Assembly (NCBI RefSeq): GCF_027943255.1
Contig: NC_072893.1
Coordinates: forward strand, 31,022,001-31,086,000
Direction of reading: 5' to 3'
From: Anastrepha obliqua
Taxonomy: Eukaryota; Arthropoda; Insecta; Diptera; Tephritidae
Length of the DNA: 64,000 nucleotides
Part shown: piece by piece, positions 43,930 to 55,793 of the stretch
Layout: each line of letters starts with the position of its first letter
How positions within the stretch are numbered: position 1 is the first letter of the stretch
Made by a program: the position numbers and the translations under genes
Notes under the pieces: generated by a model
Told to the model about the DNA's origin: nothing
The model's input: the letters and a program-made list of their open reading frames with translations, nothing else
The model's database searches: none

Positions 43930-45590
43930 GTGCGTCAAAGCTTCCTTCGAAATGCTCCAGAGCGGTCTATCTTGAGCTGTTGCTTCGTAGTTATGTATTC
44001 CAACTTCTTAAGATCGTGCTCCACTGCGCCTATCCAACGGTTCCCCGGTCTGCCTTTGGCCTTCACGCACATTAGCTTTGCTGTCAAGGCTTTCTTCACG
44101 GTACAGTCAGCAAGCATACGGATCACATGACCTAGCCATCTTATGCGCTGCGCTTTAACAAAACGTACAGCTGTCTCGTTCTGAGTTAGATCGTTCAGTT
44201 CAGAGTTCAATCGCATTCTGTAGGTACCATCATCCATTTTTATTGGGCCAAAGATCTTTCTTAAAATGTTTCTTTCCTTGCTGGCAATCTGCGCGCAGTC
44301 ATCAACCTTGAGAGTCCATACCTCACAACCATGCGTTAGGACTGATTAAAGGATCTTGTACATAGTTAACTTTGTAGGTTTCGACAAAAGTCGTGATTTG
44401 AAAAAGTGAAGGTGGGCTTAATACGCTTTGTTGGTGGCGTTGATGCGATCCTTGACAGCGGAAGTAGAATCACTGCTATATGCGCACTAGGCCGGGTCAA
44501 TTTGTGGGGAGGCAAACAAATCGCCCATTGCTCTGTAAAAATCATATTCTAGGGATCAAAATAAGAAACTTTGCCGAAGGAACCATACCTCTAAAACGAA
44601 TTCTGATGTCCCCCAATTTGGGTCGAACTTTTTAGTTTCTTTTCTATAACTCACTTAAATTAATTTTTTCATTTACATATGTTCTGACTAAATAAATTTC
44701 TTAAGAGAAAAAATAGATACTATTATAAATAAATAATAAATATTATTATAAATAAATAAAAATAAAGAAAAAACATAGACATTTAGCTGATTTTTTCATG
44801 TAAAGGTAAAATGGTGATATTTTTAAATTGGGGGACATCAGAATTGGTTTTAGAGGTATGGTTCCTTCGGCAAAGTTTCTTATTATGATCCCTAGAATAT
44901 GATTTTCACAGAGCAATGAGCGATTTTTAAATCGACCCGCCCTAATGCGCACATAACTCCTAGGTACTTAAAATGCTGCACTGTTTCAAAAGTATAGGCT
45001 CCCACATGGAAATTTTGCATCTGTGCAAGCCGCCACCATTTCAACAGATATTTGGTTTACCCTCTTTTACAAAAAGGTCAATACGTTCGCAATTTTGTTA
45101 ATTTTTAAGAAAATTTCTTTTAAATATTCCTATTTCTTGAGAGAATAGCGATGTCATCTGCGTAAGCACATATTTCGGTTGTTTTAGTTATCAAGGTACC
45201 ACCTTTGTTCACTTTCCTTACGACAAAGTGCAGCATCAAATTGAATATGACTGTTGTTAAGGCATCCCCTTGTTTTACACCTGATTCAATAGAGGACGAC
45301 GCTGTGAGCTTCCCTATAATGATCACCTTTGTTTGTGTATTTGGGAGCGTTGCGTTAAGAAGCCTTATTAGTTTGGCTGGTATTCCAAGAATAAGCAATA
45401 TGTGCTGGATCCTATCACTTTTAGCACTGTTGAAGGCTTGTTTGAATTCAATGAACAGGCAGTGAACATCTAGCCCGTATTCATAGTGTTTTTCAAATAT
45501 TTCGCTAAGAACAAAGCATTGGTCGATTGTAGACTTGCCTCTACGAAATCCGCATTGATACTTTTCAATGTTATCACGTTAAAATGAATA
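43930..45590 (-). pseudogene. RTE-like LINE, RT to C-terminus, split by a fold-back element
   Basis: On the minus strand the right part (44952-45590) encodes HCLFIEFKQAFNSAKS, LGIPAKLIRLLNATLPNTQT, SGVKQGDALTTVIFNLMLHF, ICAYADDIAIL (catalytic YADD pair intact), KTKYLLKWW, then ETVQHFKYLGVMC where it is interrupted. The left part (43930-44480) continues SDSTSAVKDRINATNKAY, HLHFFKSRLLSKPTKLTMYK, VLTHGCEVWTLKVDDCAQIA, AVRFVKAQRIRWLGHVIRM and GRPGNRWIGAVEHDLKKLE. The post-RT part resembles 38501-38969. Stops and frameshifts are present, and the endonuclease is missing upstream of 45590. Confidence 0.85.
44481..44951. mobile_element. fold-back/MITE element with long inverted arms
   Basis: Two arms, about 44481-44619 and 44825-44951, are inverted copies sharing GCCGAAGGAACCATACCTCT, TCATATTCTAGGGATCA and GATGTCCCCCAATTT. 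Arm 1 carries an extra stretch of about 14 nt near 44504-44518 and scattered substitutions. Both outer ends include TGCGCA next to YTAGG. The unpaired centre (about 205 bp) is AT-rich and non-coding. It interrupts an RT reading frame, so it inserted after that LINE. Superfamily not determined; the target duplication is unclear. Confidence 0.75.
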
Positions 45591-46470
45591 TATTTAGTCC
45601 AGTCAAAAGAGGATTTAACTTCGTAATTTTAGGAGTATGCGAATTTATGGTTTTATTATGTAAAGCCCATCACTGTGAACTTAAGTTTGAGTTTTCGGGG
45701 TCGGGGGTTGTGTCCCGCGGCCGCCATCTTGGAAATAAGGGTGCAACTGGTTTTTTGCGTTTATCTGGTGAATTCCGAAAGTTACGAACATTTTGTAAAA
45801 TACTTTTTTGTAGACAATAATATTATCTACAGCTTTCATTCAAAACTTTTTATTGTAAAATTAATAATAAAAAAGTTATAAACAAAATTACGCGAAAAAT
45901 TAAGGGATGAATTGTTTTAAAGCGTAATAACTTCTTTTTTATAGATTTTATGGAAAATATACTTAAGAGCTTTTTTATAGAGCATTCTTTTGTGAATATT
46001 TTTGTCTATAAGTTTTTTCCGCTATCTTTATTTAGTCGTATGATTTTGAGCTGCTAGCGGAGCAACCAATACATTAACGAAGCGCGTACATGATTACACA
46101 GGCCGACAAAATTTAACCAACATTCAGACCCAGAAACCAGACTATATATTTCCGAAGGTTTATGATGCGCTGAATCCAAATCTGGCCTTGGAATTGCTCT
46201 ATCTGCTCTGGTTTTCGAGATATCCTAATCTAAATGTGCAAAAAACACCATTTTTGCCCATATTTGAGGTTATGTAGCCTTGCAGATGTTTTCTTTCACC
46301 AAAATTAAAGGATGGCATCTTTAAATACAATCCTTCTTTTTTCAAATGGCGTTTTGTTTGCTCAAATATCATTTTTTTCGCAGAGATATCGCATTTTGAA
46401 ATTTTCATGTTTCCTACACCTGAAAATCGATTAAGATAACATAGACATGATATAGTCGCTTACTAATTTT
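45591..46470. other. non-coding, unassigned
   Basis: Contains GGGGTCGGGGGTTGTGTCCC at about 45699-45718 and long AT-rich stretches. No coding domain. Could include unrecognised MITEs, but I found no paired ends. Confidence 0.4.
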
Positions 46471-46474
46471 CTTG

Positions 46475-48010
46475 GGTTTGAGGGCCATATTTGGTTGTCT
46501 TGATCTAGAAACAAAAAATATGCCGCGCGAAAAAGCTTCATCTGAGTTTGAGCAGAGACAAATTTTAGTATGGAGAGAGAGAGAGAGGTCTTACAATGCG
46601 ACAGATCGCTTCAAATATAAAAAAGAAACAAAACTGTGGTTTTACATTACTTCTATTTAAAAAAAAAGTACGGGCGCACCAAGAGAAGTGATAGAAAACC
46701 AAAACTTAACGCTAGAGATGTTCGGGAAATCACACGTTTAGCACCTATGAATAAATCAAATAGCCCGGCTGTAATTAAACACAGTCTTCACTTGGAAGTT
46801 ACTACCTGTCGTGTGCAATGAATTTTGAGAGCGAAATCTCGGATTAACATTTGCAGAAAAGTACCAATTTATGGAATATTGTTATTGTTGTTGAAGTGGT
46901 TGAGTATTTCTGTTGAAATAATCCTAATTAGCGACTAGAGCCGTTTTACTACCACTATTATCGTGTCTTGTTCTTTCGTTTTTTGTGTGAGTCAGATCCT
47001 TTTCGTGAGATCCAAGTATAGCTGCAAACTTTCTATCTCTATGACTGAGATTCCATTAATTTGCTTTAAGAAAGACTTACCGAAAGAGAAAAATCTTCTC
47101 TACATAGCTCGACCTGGACATCCTTCTGCCTGCTTCTACAAATGGGATTGAAACGAAGTTTTAGTCTGGCTGCATGATCCGCTACCTTCCAGTGAGATCC
47201 GCTACCTTGCAGCGAGACGTGGGATGCTTGGGTGAGACCATCTTATGTTGTTAAATTTTGTACGACGGAGTAGTTTGAAGCCAATGATCACGCAATTCCA
47301 GTTCGTCTTACACTGTAAAATTAGTTTGGATGAACTGGAATTTCAATCTAAGGTTTTGATAGCTGCTTGACTGTCTAAAAAGTTAGCTAGTCTCTCATTA
47401 ATTTCTTTTTAGTATTTTTGTGATTTGTATGCTTCTCTGGGTGCTAATAGTTCCATCTGGAACACACTGACAAAGTCAGAAAGTCGAACTGACTTCTATA
47501 ATTTGAGCTGCTCTCAATAGCGGTCAGCTGCCATACCATAGTTCCTCTTAGAACCGTCAGTGCAAAGAGGAGAGAATGGCTTGTAATTTCGAAAGGGGTC
47601 CTGTCATGGTTTGGGCCGCCATTAGTGTCACAGGCAAAACGCCAATACGTTTCATATCCACCAAAATGAATAGTGTCAAGTATATAGAACTTCTAGGCGA
47701 AGTACGAAGAGGATTTTCCAGCATGACAACAAAAGAGTTTTTGGTAGTGAAAAAGCACCAATTTAGAATGACTTGTCTACAGCCCTGACCTTAATCCAAT
47801 CGAAAATGTTTGGGCAATACGTGTGTCAATCGGTTTTCAAAAATGGAAGGCACTTTGATGGCGCTAAAAGTCTTAGAAGTGCGATTAATGTCGAATGGTC
47901 AAAAATTTATCAGAATATTATAAAAACTTAATCAAATCGATGCCTCGGCAACTTAAAAAAGTCATAATCAAAGGAGGATCCAACTCAAATTACTAAGCTC
48001 CAAAATATAA
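46475..48010 (+). pseudogene. Tc3/Tc1-like transposase, split by LINE insertion
   Basis: The N-terminal part has MPREKASSEFEQRQIL (Tc1/Tc3-type first helix-turn-helix), then KKKYGRTKRSDRKPKLNARD with VREITRLAPMNKSN, and VIKHSLHLEVTTCRVQ followed by ILRAKSRINICRKVP. After 46880-47570 the catalytic end resumes with GPVMVWAAISVTGKTPIRFI, STKMNSVKYIELL, and, in broken frames, remnants of the 'SPDLNPIENVW' block around 47780-47815. About 80 codons between the two parts are missing and the second-Asp region is damaged. TIRs were not found. Confidence 0.75.
46880..47570 (-). pseudogene. LINE RNase H/C-terminus (I/LOA-type) inside the Tc3-like copy
   Basis: On the minus strand: TDGSKRNYGMA (RNase H motif with the first Asp), DFVSVFQMELLAPREAY (Glu kept), FLDSQAAIKTLD (second Asp kept), SSSKLILQCKT, then GFKLLRRTKFNN, NPICRSRQKD and FKQINGISVIEIESLQLYLD. 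The knuckle is largely lost. A CAACAACAATAACAAT tail at the 3' end (antisense of 46878-46893) closes the insertion. It separates the two halves of the Tc3-like transposase and therefore inserted later. Confidence 0.7.
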
Positions 48011-48559
48011 ACTAACCCCAAGAACTATATTTATTCATTTTAAATATAATAACATCGGTCTTATAATATTTTGGTTCCATAAATTTTACTTTTCTTAATA
48101 ACTAATTTAAGTTTCGTTAAATGTACGTTTATTTCTGGATATTTTTAAAACATTTATCATTAAAAATTTAAATACTAAAACCGTAAATTGTTTGACTTAA
48201 ACTGATAATTAAAATATAAGAGATTTAGTAAATCTTAGAATTTTTTCGTGTGATGTAGAACAAACAATTAAAAGCGAAATGTTAAGACAAATGAGTTCCG
48301 ACACGTTTCCTACATGGGTAAACAGAGGGATCAAATGCGGGTGTGGGAACAGTAGCAGGTATATTGGACCTGCCACTCATTGTATTTCAAGCTGAAATGC
48401 TAGAATCTCCTCATGTGGCGGTATATGTTTTACTAAAAAAATCCTGTTTCAAAGATATACCATCGTTTTCGAATCAAATACCTCTTATACGTTCAGAAAA
48501 AAATAACTTTTCTAAATTCTCTCTATTAATGGCTTGACTTTTTTCATTTATTTATTTGC
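48011..48559. other. non-coding, upstream of the host exon
   Basis: AT-rich. The end, a T-rich tract followed by TTTATTTGCAG (48551-48561), resembles a splice acceptor. Confidence 0.45.
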
Positions 48560-48561
48560 AG

Positions 48562-49214
48562 CTACCGCCGTTGACTATCATACTGAACTAACAAGTACTT
48601 CCAATCAAAAAGAATATCCGCTGAAATGCTAACACAAACCGACGCATCCAAATGGGTTTTAGAATCGGTGAGAATAAGAGCAGAAGAACTGATTGCCAAC
48701 AAAAGCATCGAACGCGGTTGAAGTGGTGGTTATGATTATACAAAACATAAAAATCTGTAAGATATAGGAAACTTCAAGGAAAAAATCACAAAGCAAACTG
48801 TGTAACTAATTAAGGAATGGTTCGAAAATAAATATCACAAAGAGCGTAAAGGAAGCAAAAACGGAGGTACTTAGCCCAACCATTTACTAATTGCCGTTTA
48901 TTAATAATTCACCAACAAGCAGAGAGCTAAACAACATCTTCCGTTTGTAACCGCAAAAGCGTATCCTACGTCTATGGAAATCCAATTGAGAAGACGTCGG
49001 CCACCACTGCAACAACAACAACCATACCGACTGCCACGCACGCAGTCGCCATATTACCACAACCAACAGCACTACAAAGAATCTCAACAACAACAAGAAC
49101 AACAGCAAGTACAACAACGAAAACAAAAACAAAAACGCCAGTGGCAACCACACCCACAGCCGCAACAACAGCAACCACAGAGTACAACAACACGCTGTAG
49201 TTGTAGTAGTTATA
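48562..49214 (+). promoter_or_regulatory. probable 5' leader exon with CAA/CAG runs
   Basis: It begins after a plausible acceptor (polypyrimidine stretch, then GCAG at 48558-48561) and continues without an obvious donor to the host start codon. From about 49009 it is dominated by CAA and CAG triplets, as is common in fly 5' leaders. A 104-codon Gln-rich frame (48974-49288) runs through it and overlaps the main start in another frame. It is read here as leader sequence or an upstream ORF rather than a protein gene. No TATA box or initiator was identified, so the transcription start lies elsewhere or is unseen. Confidence 0.4.
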
Positions 49215-50094
49215 ATGATGAAATTAGTTATATGCCTTTTATTTTTCGGACTATTCGCCATTCAGACGGTCGGCCATATGAACAGTGACCCAGCACCAGG
49301 CCGCTCGCCAGGTCCACCCAACGCCAAACAAAATCAAGCAGCATTGCCACCCGTGGCGCTCAACGTGAGTACCGCAAATAATGTTGCGGCCAGCACAGCT
49401 GCCTACCCCGCGCTCGCCACTTCGATTGCGACTTCAATGGTGGCGGCGCAGAATCAGCGCCACAGCAAAAACAACAATGGTGAGCATTCTTTCGGGCACA
49501 CGGCAGACCGCAATTACGGTAATAACAGTAACAATAACAAAGATGTGAGGCTAGCTGAAAGCAACAGCAACATCAACAACAACAACAACGAACAACAATT
49601 AGTTTCCGGTATCGGAGAGTTAACCAACACGGACGAGATTAACATCAATTTAAACAAATTATCCTCAGGCAGTAGAAGCGGTGCTTCAGTGTCCGAGTCT
49701 GCAGTGACCCGCACCGCCGCTGATTACACATACGATAATGTGGCGCACGAGGTGACGGCAGCGCGGATTGTGCAAGGGGTGGAACAATCGAGTGGAATAA
49801 CAGAAAAATCCGTTACAGGCACAGTAGCAGCTGCGGCAGCGCTAATTGCGCAAGAGGCGAAAACGAACACTCTCAGCAATACGAGAAGCTGTCGCGATGG
49901 ATTCAGTGATTTCCTCAATGATGTGGTAGACGTGGAAGAGGAGGAGCAATCGGAGGCGAATGGCGAGGATATTAACGATGGGCGCACACGGAACGGGGCA
50001 CATATTGGACATCATTTGTTTATAGATTTGCAACTGGAACATCAGGTCTTCGAAACGTCAACTGTCGGCATCAATTGCGGTCTGATGTATCAGG
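49215..50094 (+). CDS. host gene exon: signal-peptide protein, Asn/Ser/Ala-rich, unidentified
   Basis: The only convincing host coding sequence. It opens with MMKLVICLLFFGLFAIQTVG, a typical secretory signal peptide (two adjacent Met codons; the first is used here). Residues 25-60 are Pro/Ala-rich, 70-135 Asn-rich with NNNN runs, and about 140-215 Ala/Ser/Thr-rich. An acidic patch VVDVEEEEQSEANGEDIN precedes a more conserved-looking end, GHHLFIDLQLEHQVFE, with a Cys near 285. It stays open for 293 codons in a region where transposon frames are broken. It ends at the donor CAGG|GTAAGT (50095), in phase 1; translation into the intron would stop at 50129. Likely secreted or a membrane-protein ectodomain. 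I do not recognise the family. Confidence 0.7.
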
Positions 50095-50459
50095 GTAAGT
50101 GGCAGAGCGATTTTGGAGTGCTTTATTAGAATCACTGGTTTAGATATATTAATTTATTATAAAAATATTTTTTTTTCATAAGATTGTAACTGCCATGAAG
50201 CGTTCTTAAATTCGCGAAATTGGGGGTAAGAACAGAGTTTCCTTGCTTGGTTAGGAACTGTTGTTGTCTTGCGAATGCATTGAAGAAAACAAAGAGTAAT
50301 GGATGCAATATTTTGAGTTTTTAGTTTGAATCATAGTTCAATCAATAGTTCATCAAAAATTTTAACTTTGAGCAAATAAATTAAAATCAAAAACTTATTA
50401 TTATTGTTCAGCAAGTAAAATCGTAAAATAGGTTTTCTTTTTGATCGAAGATCCCCGAG
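50095..50459. other. start of intron after the host exon
   Basis: Begins with GTAAGT (50095-50100), matching the donor consensus, followed by AT-rich sequence. No acceptor-bounded exon that continues the host protein was recognised downstream, so the intron probably contains the following transposon fragments. Confidence 0.55.
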
Positions 50460-50730
50460 AATGGGTATGCAGACATATGAAGAAGCTGTCTAAATGAGGA
50501 AGAGGATCTTGTGTACCTTGTCCTGCTCTATCCAGGCGTGGATTCATCATTTTAGGTAGACACTTTTTCAGTGAGTTGGGAAATCCAAGTACTGTGGAAA
50601 TCAGGGATCTTCTAAAAATTTTGAAAGGTTCACACTGGTTTGAGGAGAGGACAGTTTCTCCAAAAGACAAGTTCCCCACAGTAAGCTATGAGCCTGGGTT
50701 ATATTTTAATACAAACATAGGTACAATATA
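50460..50730 (+). pseudogene. LINE C-terminus (I/LOA-type)
   Basis: Reads VPCPALSRRGFIILGRHFF, SELGNPSTVEIRDLLKIL and GSHWFEERTV. This is the same ending as the copy at 4640-5585 (CPALSRCRF...KSTKWF), so both are likely one family. Only the C-terminal tip is present; it lies in the presumed host intron. Confidence 0.7.
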
Positions 50731-50734
50731 AGTT

Positions 50735-52760
50735 AACATCCATGATGCCAGATAATGACGTTTGATTCGATGGAGCCGTCGGGTTAGGCCTGAGGTGTTA
50801 ATTAGTTTGTTAGCTTCCACATTCACGTGCCTTTGAAGCCTGAGGGTGTGAGCTTCTGCTTGTTTTTCAATTTCTTTAGCGAGTTCACGATGAATATCTT
50901 TATAGCGAACAAACCAAGGTGAATTGAGAATATCTCAAAGGATTTTATTCTGGAGTTGTTTAAGTATATTTATATTACTTTGACTGCGCGCCATAGGACG
51001 ACGCAGACTATATAATTTGTTTTTATATAGATATTTTGTTATATAATATATGGACAGCTTTGATCTTCGTCCAATTAGCCACTTCATTTTTTTTTATCTT
51101 CAGATAGACTTCATGCCGTTTAAGTAGAAGCGTAGCATCGAGCGTTATGCCAAGGTATTTGCATGTGGAATTGGGTCACCTAGCAGTATTATTGGATATT
51201 CACTTTATTGTTGGTGAAGTTTACATGAACCGACTTGGCATTATTCAATTTTATGCCGCCAAGTCTTCGTCCATTCTTCGATGGCGTTTGTTGAAGCTTC
51301 TTCAGCACTTTTTCCAATTGCTAGGATGGCAGTGTCGTCGGCAAAATTGGCGATCCAGCTATTCGGGCGTATCGGCAAGTCTGTGGTATATAGAAGGTCC
51401 AAGAATGCTTCCTTGTGGCACACCACCATTTATTTCTTTAGGCTAGAGTATTAGTTTCCTTGTTTAACGCGAAAGTAGCGTTCGCTCAGATATGACTTTA
51501 GGAGGGGGCAAAAATCATTTTGAAGGCAGGTATTTAGTTTGTTATTTAAACCGAAATGCCAAACCTTGTCGAAAGTGCGACGTCCAGTAATACTGCTGAA
51601 CACACCTTATTCTGTTGAAAAGAGTTTTCGATTTCAGCTGTGATTATGTGCACCTGATCGATGGTTGAGTGTTTAGCGAAATCCAAATACATAGATGCAA
51701 AGTTAACAAGCTTTTAGAAGTGATCGACACTGGCATCAATCGATTGAGGATGAGCTTTTCAAATAGCTTACCAATTTGAGGCAGCAACGAGATTGGTCGG
51801 TATGAGGAAACAAGATGTATATCTTGTCCCGGTTTTGGAATCATTAACATTTCCACAACTTTCCACAGGGTTGGAACATAGTGTAGATGAATTGAATGAA
51901 TAAACAACTTTACTAATTTAACTAAACTTATATAGCGTAACTTTTTTAACACCTCAGCTGTAATTAAGTTGAATTCGGCTGCTTTTTTATCTTTTGGTTG
52001 TTTACTCTCTTCTTTTGAGTTTTTTTATGGTAATGAATGAGATAGGGACGTTTTCGTTCACAGTAAGAGTATAGAAATTGTAACATTTATTTTCATGTAG
52101 TTGGAAGGTTTTTGTTAAGTGTTTTGCAAAAGCTATTGCCATGTCTTTGCCACTTTTTGCCCATGTGTTATTATCGGTTTTGATTGGAGGCACATGACAG
52201 GTCGATCTTTTCAAATATTTAGTACATTTCCAAAGTGAGTAGTCACCTCTTTTATCAGGTCTTAAGCTTGAAATCTGCTTATTTATTGATTCATTTTTAA
52301 TAAAATTGATTTCACTATTCAATTCTTGTGATGCTTTGTTTAGTTTGGTTTTGTCACTGGGGGAACGAGTTTGTTGCCATTTCAGCGTAATTTTCTTTTG
52401 TTTGTGATGAGCTGCGTAATTTCTTTAGAGTAGTTAGCTCCAGTGGTTTTCCTTTTGAAACTGGGTGTACTCATCCAGGGGGCTTTCTGAATTTCTGGGA
52501 CAAACCTTTGAATTTCTTCTAATTAGTCTTTGGTGGTTACTAAGAAATCATTTTGTTAAATATTGTGAAGAAATTTTGCATAGGATTTCCAGTCAGTATT
52601 TTTATTATGGAGTGTCGATTACTTCCTTTCTCGATCAGGTCTAGAGTTTTATTGATATGAATTGGCCAATATGTTGGTTTCGCCGTTGAAATAAAGTCAC
52701 ATTCAGTTTCTCACGCTGCTTTGTACAACTCACGCCTTATGTGTCTATAATGGACAATGG
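50735..52760 (-). pseudogene. Jockey-clade LINE, most of ORF2
   Basis: On the minus strand: remnants of the endonuclease end near 52650 (ATYWPIHINKTLDLIEKG); RPDKRGDYSLWKCTKYLKRS and HVPPIKTDNNTWAKSGKDMA (linker); YVPTLWKVVEMLMIPKPGQD, SSYRPISLLPQIGKLFEKLI (RT); then NSWIANFADDTAILAIGKSA (intact FADD) and EEASTNAIEEWTKTWRHKIE. A decayed C-terminus reads to about 50735, including LGLFAIKIFI and FEIFSIH. The RT core between 'FEKLI' and 'FADD' is broken by frameshifts. No RNase H, as expected of Jockey. Confidence 0.85.
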
Positions 52761-52984
52761 AATTTAAGTACAGATTTAGAGTTTATTAAGTACAGGCGGC
52801 ATGCAATAGTTGAGGACATACATGCATAAATGTATGTGGCTATAACTTCCCGAAACCATTATTTTTAATTGTGCTCTTTTTCAAATAAGACATGGATGAC
52901 TAGAACTTAACTCAAGAAATGAAGAGGCATGCAGTTATAGTCGTTATATATATGTGCAAAATAAACCGATTTAGAAACCTTTAA

Positions 52985-53760
52985 TTTTCCTAAGAGCGCA
53001 CGTTCCTTCATGAATAAGATTCGCCGTGAATTGAAAGTATCAGGCGGCGATGCAGAATCTATTGCAAAACACAAAAACACCAGGAACATTCTAACACTAG
53101 CCGATCTGTGGAATTTATTCAAAGAGTTCAAACGATCATTGACGAGGACCCTTGAAAATAATGAAGGCCCTTGCGAGAGAGCTAAATGTTTCTGAGGATA
53201 TTATCCGTCCAGTTGCCCATGAAGATCTCCGGTATAAATTCTGCGTTAGGCGCAGAAGACGGTTTATGTCGGAGCATACAACAGAATAGCGAGCTATCCG
53301 ATCAATTAAACACGAAAAATATGTTGACCAAACCAAAATATCAAAGGCGGAAATGACAGAAGGCTATGTTCTACAGTCGTACAGCGGTTTCTGTTGTCAT
53401 GCACATGAAGCTCCCAGTTACTGTTACGGTTTTAGGTTTTGTGAGCAATAAATGACATGCCATGCCACTACATTTCTTTACTCAAAGATTTCGAGAGAAT
53501 TCTGCTGCATAGATGGAGATTCTAAAGGCTATAGTGAAACTCGATAGTATACGCGGTGACAGTCCATACATCTTTTAGCTAGACTCTGTTCCTTCACACA
53601 AAGTGATGGCTTCATAAGAGTAGATGACTGAAAATTTCCATGGCCTCATAACACCGAATTTATGGCTGCCTAGCTACCTCGATCTTAGTTCCCTGGAGTA
53701 CTACGTATGGAGGGTAGTTGAGCTAAGCTAGAAGCTTTAGCACTGTACGTCATTTGGATA
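52985..53760 (+). pseudogene. Tc1/mariner-superfamily transposase fragment
   Basis: Frames read KIMKALARELNVSEDIIRPV, AHEDLRYKFCVRRRRRFMSE (helix-turn-helix and linker), then a deletion across the first-Asp block. After it come broken pieces such as LPVTVTVLGFVS-like, DSIRGDSPYIF, MTENFHGLITPNLWLP and EYYVWRVVE, corresponding to the second and third catalytic blocks, with the catalytic residues degraded. Divergent from the other transposases here. Confidence 0.7.
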
Positions 53761-53799
53761 AAGCCAATTCGAAATACATCAAACCGACAGAGGTTTCTA

Positions 53800-54715
53800 C
53801 CAAAGGAAATTTATGAACGGATATTGAAATGGTATAAGGCTTTTCGCCCTCTATTAGTACTCGAAAGATGGATTACTGGATTTAAACGTGGTCGTACAAG
53901 CCTTAAAAGCGGCCCACATCAAGTAGGTCCAAAAAGAGCAACAACACCAGAGAAGGCCCAGACATCTCGTTGGGCAGTGTGAGGAATTTTTCACTGAAGT
54001 CTTGGACAGCTGTGTGCAGAATGGGTGCCGCCTTCGCTAGCAATAGAACAAAAACATATTCGAATGTGACTTTCTTAGCAACATTCAGTGCGTTTTCGAA
54101 AACATAATTTCGATTCATCATCATTGCTGAGGCGTGGGTCTATCTCCATGATCCTCAGCCAAAATAATTGGCTAAAAAGTGGTTATTCGGCACCGAAACG
54201 CGTTCGTTCAATTTTTTGGAAAGCGAAAGGAATTTTTGTTTTTTGGATTACTTACAAACTGGTGAAACAATAAATTCGGAATAATATTTTAAGCTTTTAG
54301 ACCAGCTGAAGAAAATAATTCAGGAAATAATACCCAGTTTTCAAAAGAAAAAAAATTGTTTCTCATCAGGACAAGGCACCGTGTCTCAAGAGCATTTTGA
54401 CAATGACTAAATTCCATGAATTAAAGAAAGTTCGAATTGTTGGAGCGTCCATCGCCACCACCAGATTTGACCCCTAGTGACTTTCATCTGTGTCCGGACC
54501 ACAAAAAATGCATGCGTGAAAAGCGTTTTTCATCAAATGATGAAGTCATAACAGCTGTGGAAGCGTATTCAGGGATGGAATTCATAAATGGCCATCTCGT
54601 TGTAAGAAGTGTATTGATTTACAGCGAGACTATACTGAATAGCACAATGTATTTCAAAGATAAAATTGTGTTTTCCCTATCGAACCGCAAAACTTATTGA
54701 ACAACCTAGTAGCAA
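53800..54715 (+). pseudogene. mariner transposase, degraded over its length
   Basis: Starts with RWITGFKRGRTSLKSGPHQV (mariner 'WF..FKRG..S..D..R.GRP' linker), then pieces of the first-Asp region near 54120-54200, then LLDQLKKIIQEIIPSF, SHQDKAPCLKSILTMTKFHE (second-Asp block) and ERPSPPPDLTPSDFHLC (third Asp kept), followed by MREKRFSSNDEVITAVEAY. The region before the second Asp is compressed. No TIR identified. It abuts the previous fragment, which belongs to a different lineage. Confidence 0.75.
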
Positions 54716-55793
54716 ACATTAATTAGAAAAATATACAATATTTCAAATCAAAATTTCGATACATTTTTAAGTAGACCCAATGCAGGCAGAAATCATCTTT
54801 TCATTTCCAAAGCATAATCACGCAAGCATTTTAGGCAAGCAATGCAATGTTAAACAAACGTGAACCTCACAAAGCCGCTTTCATCTTGCTTGCCAACCCT
54901 GTCAGCCTAAATACGAGCGTGCATGCATTGAAATTGTTCACATTCATGTCAAGTGTTGAATTCGCCTGTAGCAATAACTGATTTGCTGAACAAAATTGCC
55001 CAAAGCAGTAGCTGAGGGATGCCGGAGGTTAATTGCTTCACTGGCGGAGCAATGCCACCAACAGTTGCTTGTCGCTACATACTCGTACACACACAAATTG
55101 ACGGACCTGTCCATACACAATAAAAGGGCATGCATAAATGTCCCTGCCACTTGTTGTCATCACTGCAATCGATGTCGAAGTGGATGTGACATTTTCATTT
55201 TATGCTGCTTTTACTGCTTGCCATGCACGTATATAAATAAATGTATTAGGGTGCTCCACAAAAATTAGGTTTGAAAAACTAAATTTAGTCACCGTTGGTT
55301 AGGCTGATTCTATTCTTAATCATTTGTGTGCTGTAACTGTAATTGAGGAAATAATCTAAAGCTTATGTTTTTAGTAACGAAATTTTCCTGCATAATAATG
55401 CGGTGGTTGCTAAATATTTATATTTCTGACCAACAAGGGAAAAATGAACAACGGTGAAAATGGTTTCTATTGTTTTTCAAAATATTCGCCCAAATAAAAA
55501 ATATACTTGTGCATTCCTATGAGCTAATTTTCGAATAACTTTGAACAGTCGAGTTTATAGGGCGTTTTTAAGTTAATATAGGTGGGATCCAACACAAACA
55601 CACCTTTCTATCACAGGCCGATGAAGCAAAATCTTATTGAAGCTCGTCATACCAATGTCCAAAGATGGCTGAATCTCACTGTATGTGGCATGAAGATCTC
55701 GTTGAAAACATTGGAAATGTCAGATGGTGACAAGACTAGAAATGCCTAGAGCTGGAAATATAAATGACAACCGTCGTAATAATAAAAAATGAC
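54716..55793. other. non-coding spacer
   Basis: Less AT-rich unique-looking sequence at 54780-55260 and AT-rich sequence after it. No domain, exon or paired repeat ends recognised. Confidence 0.45.
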
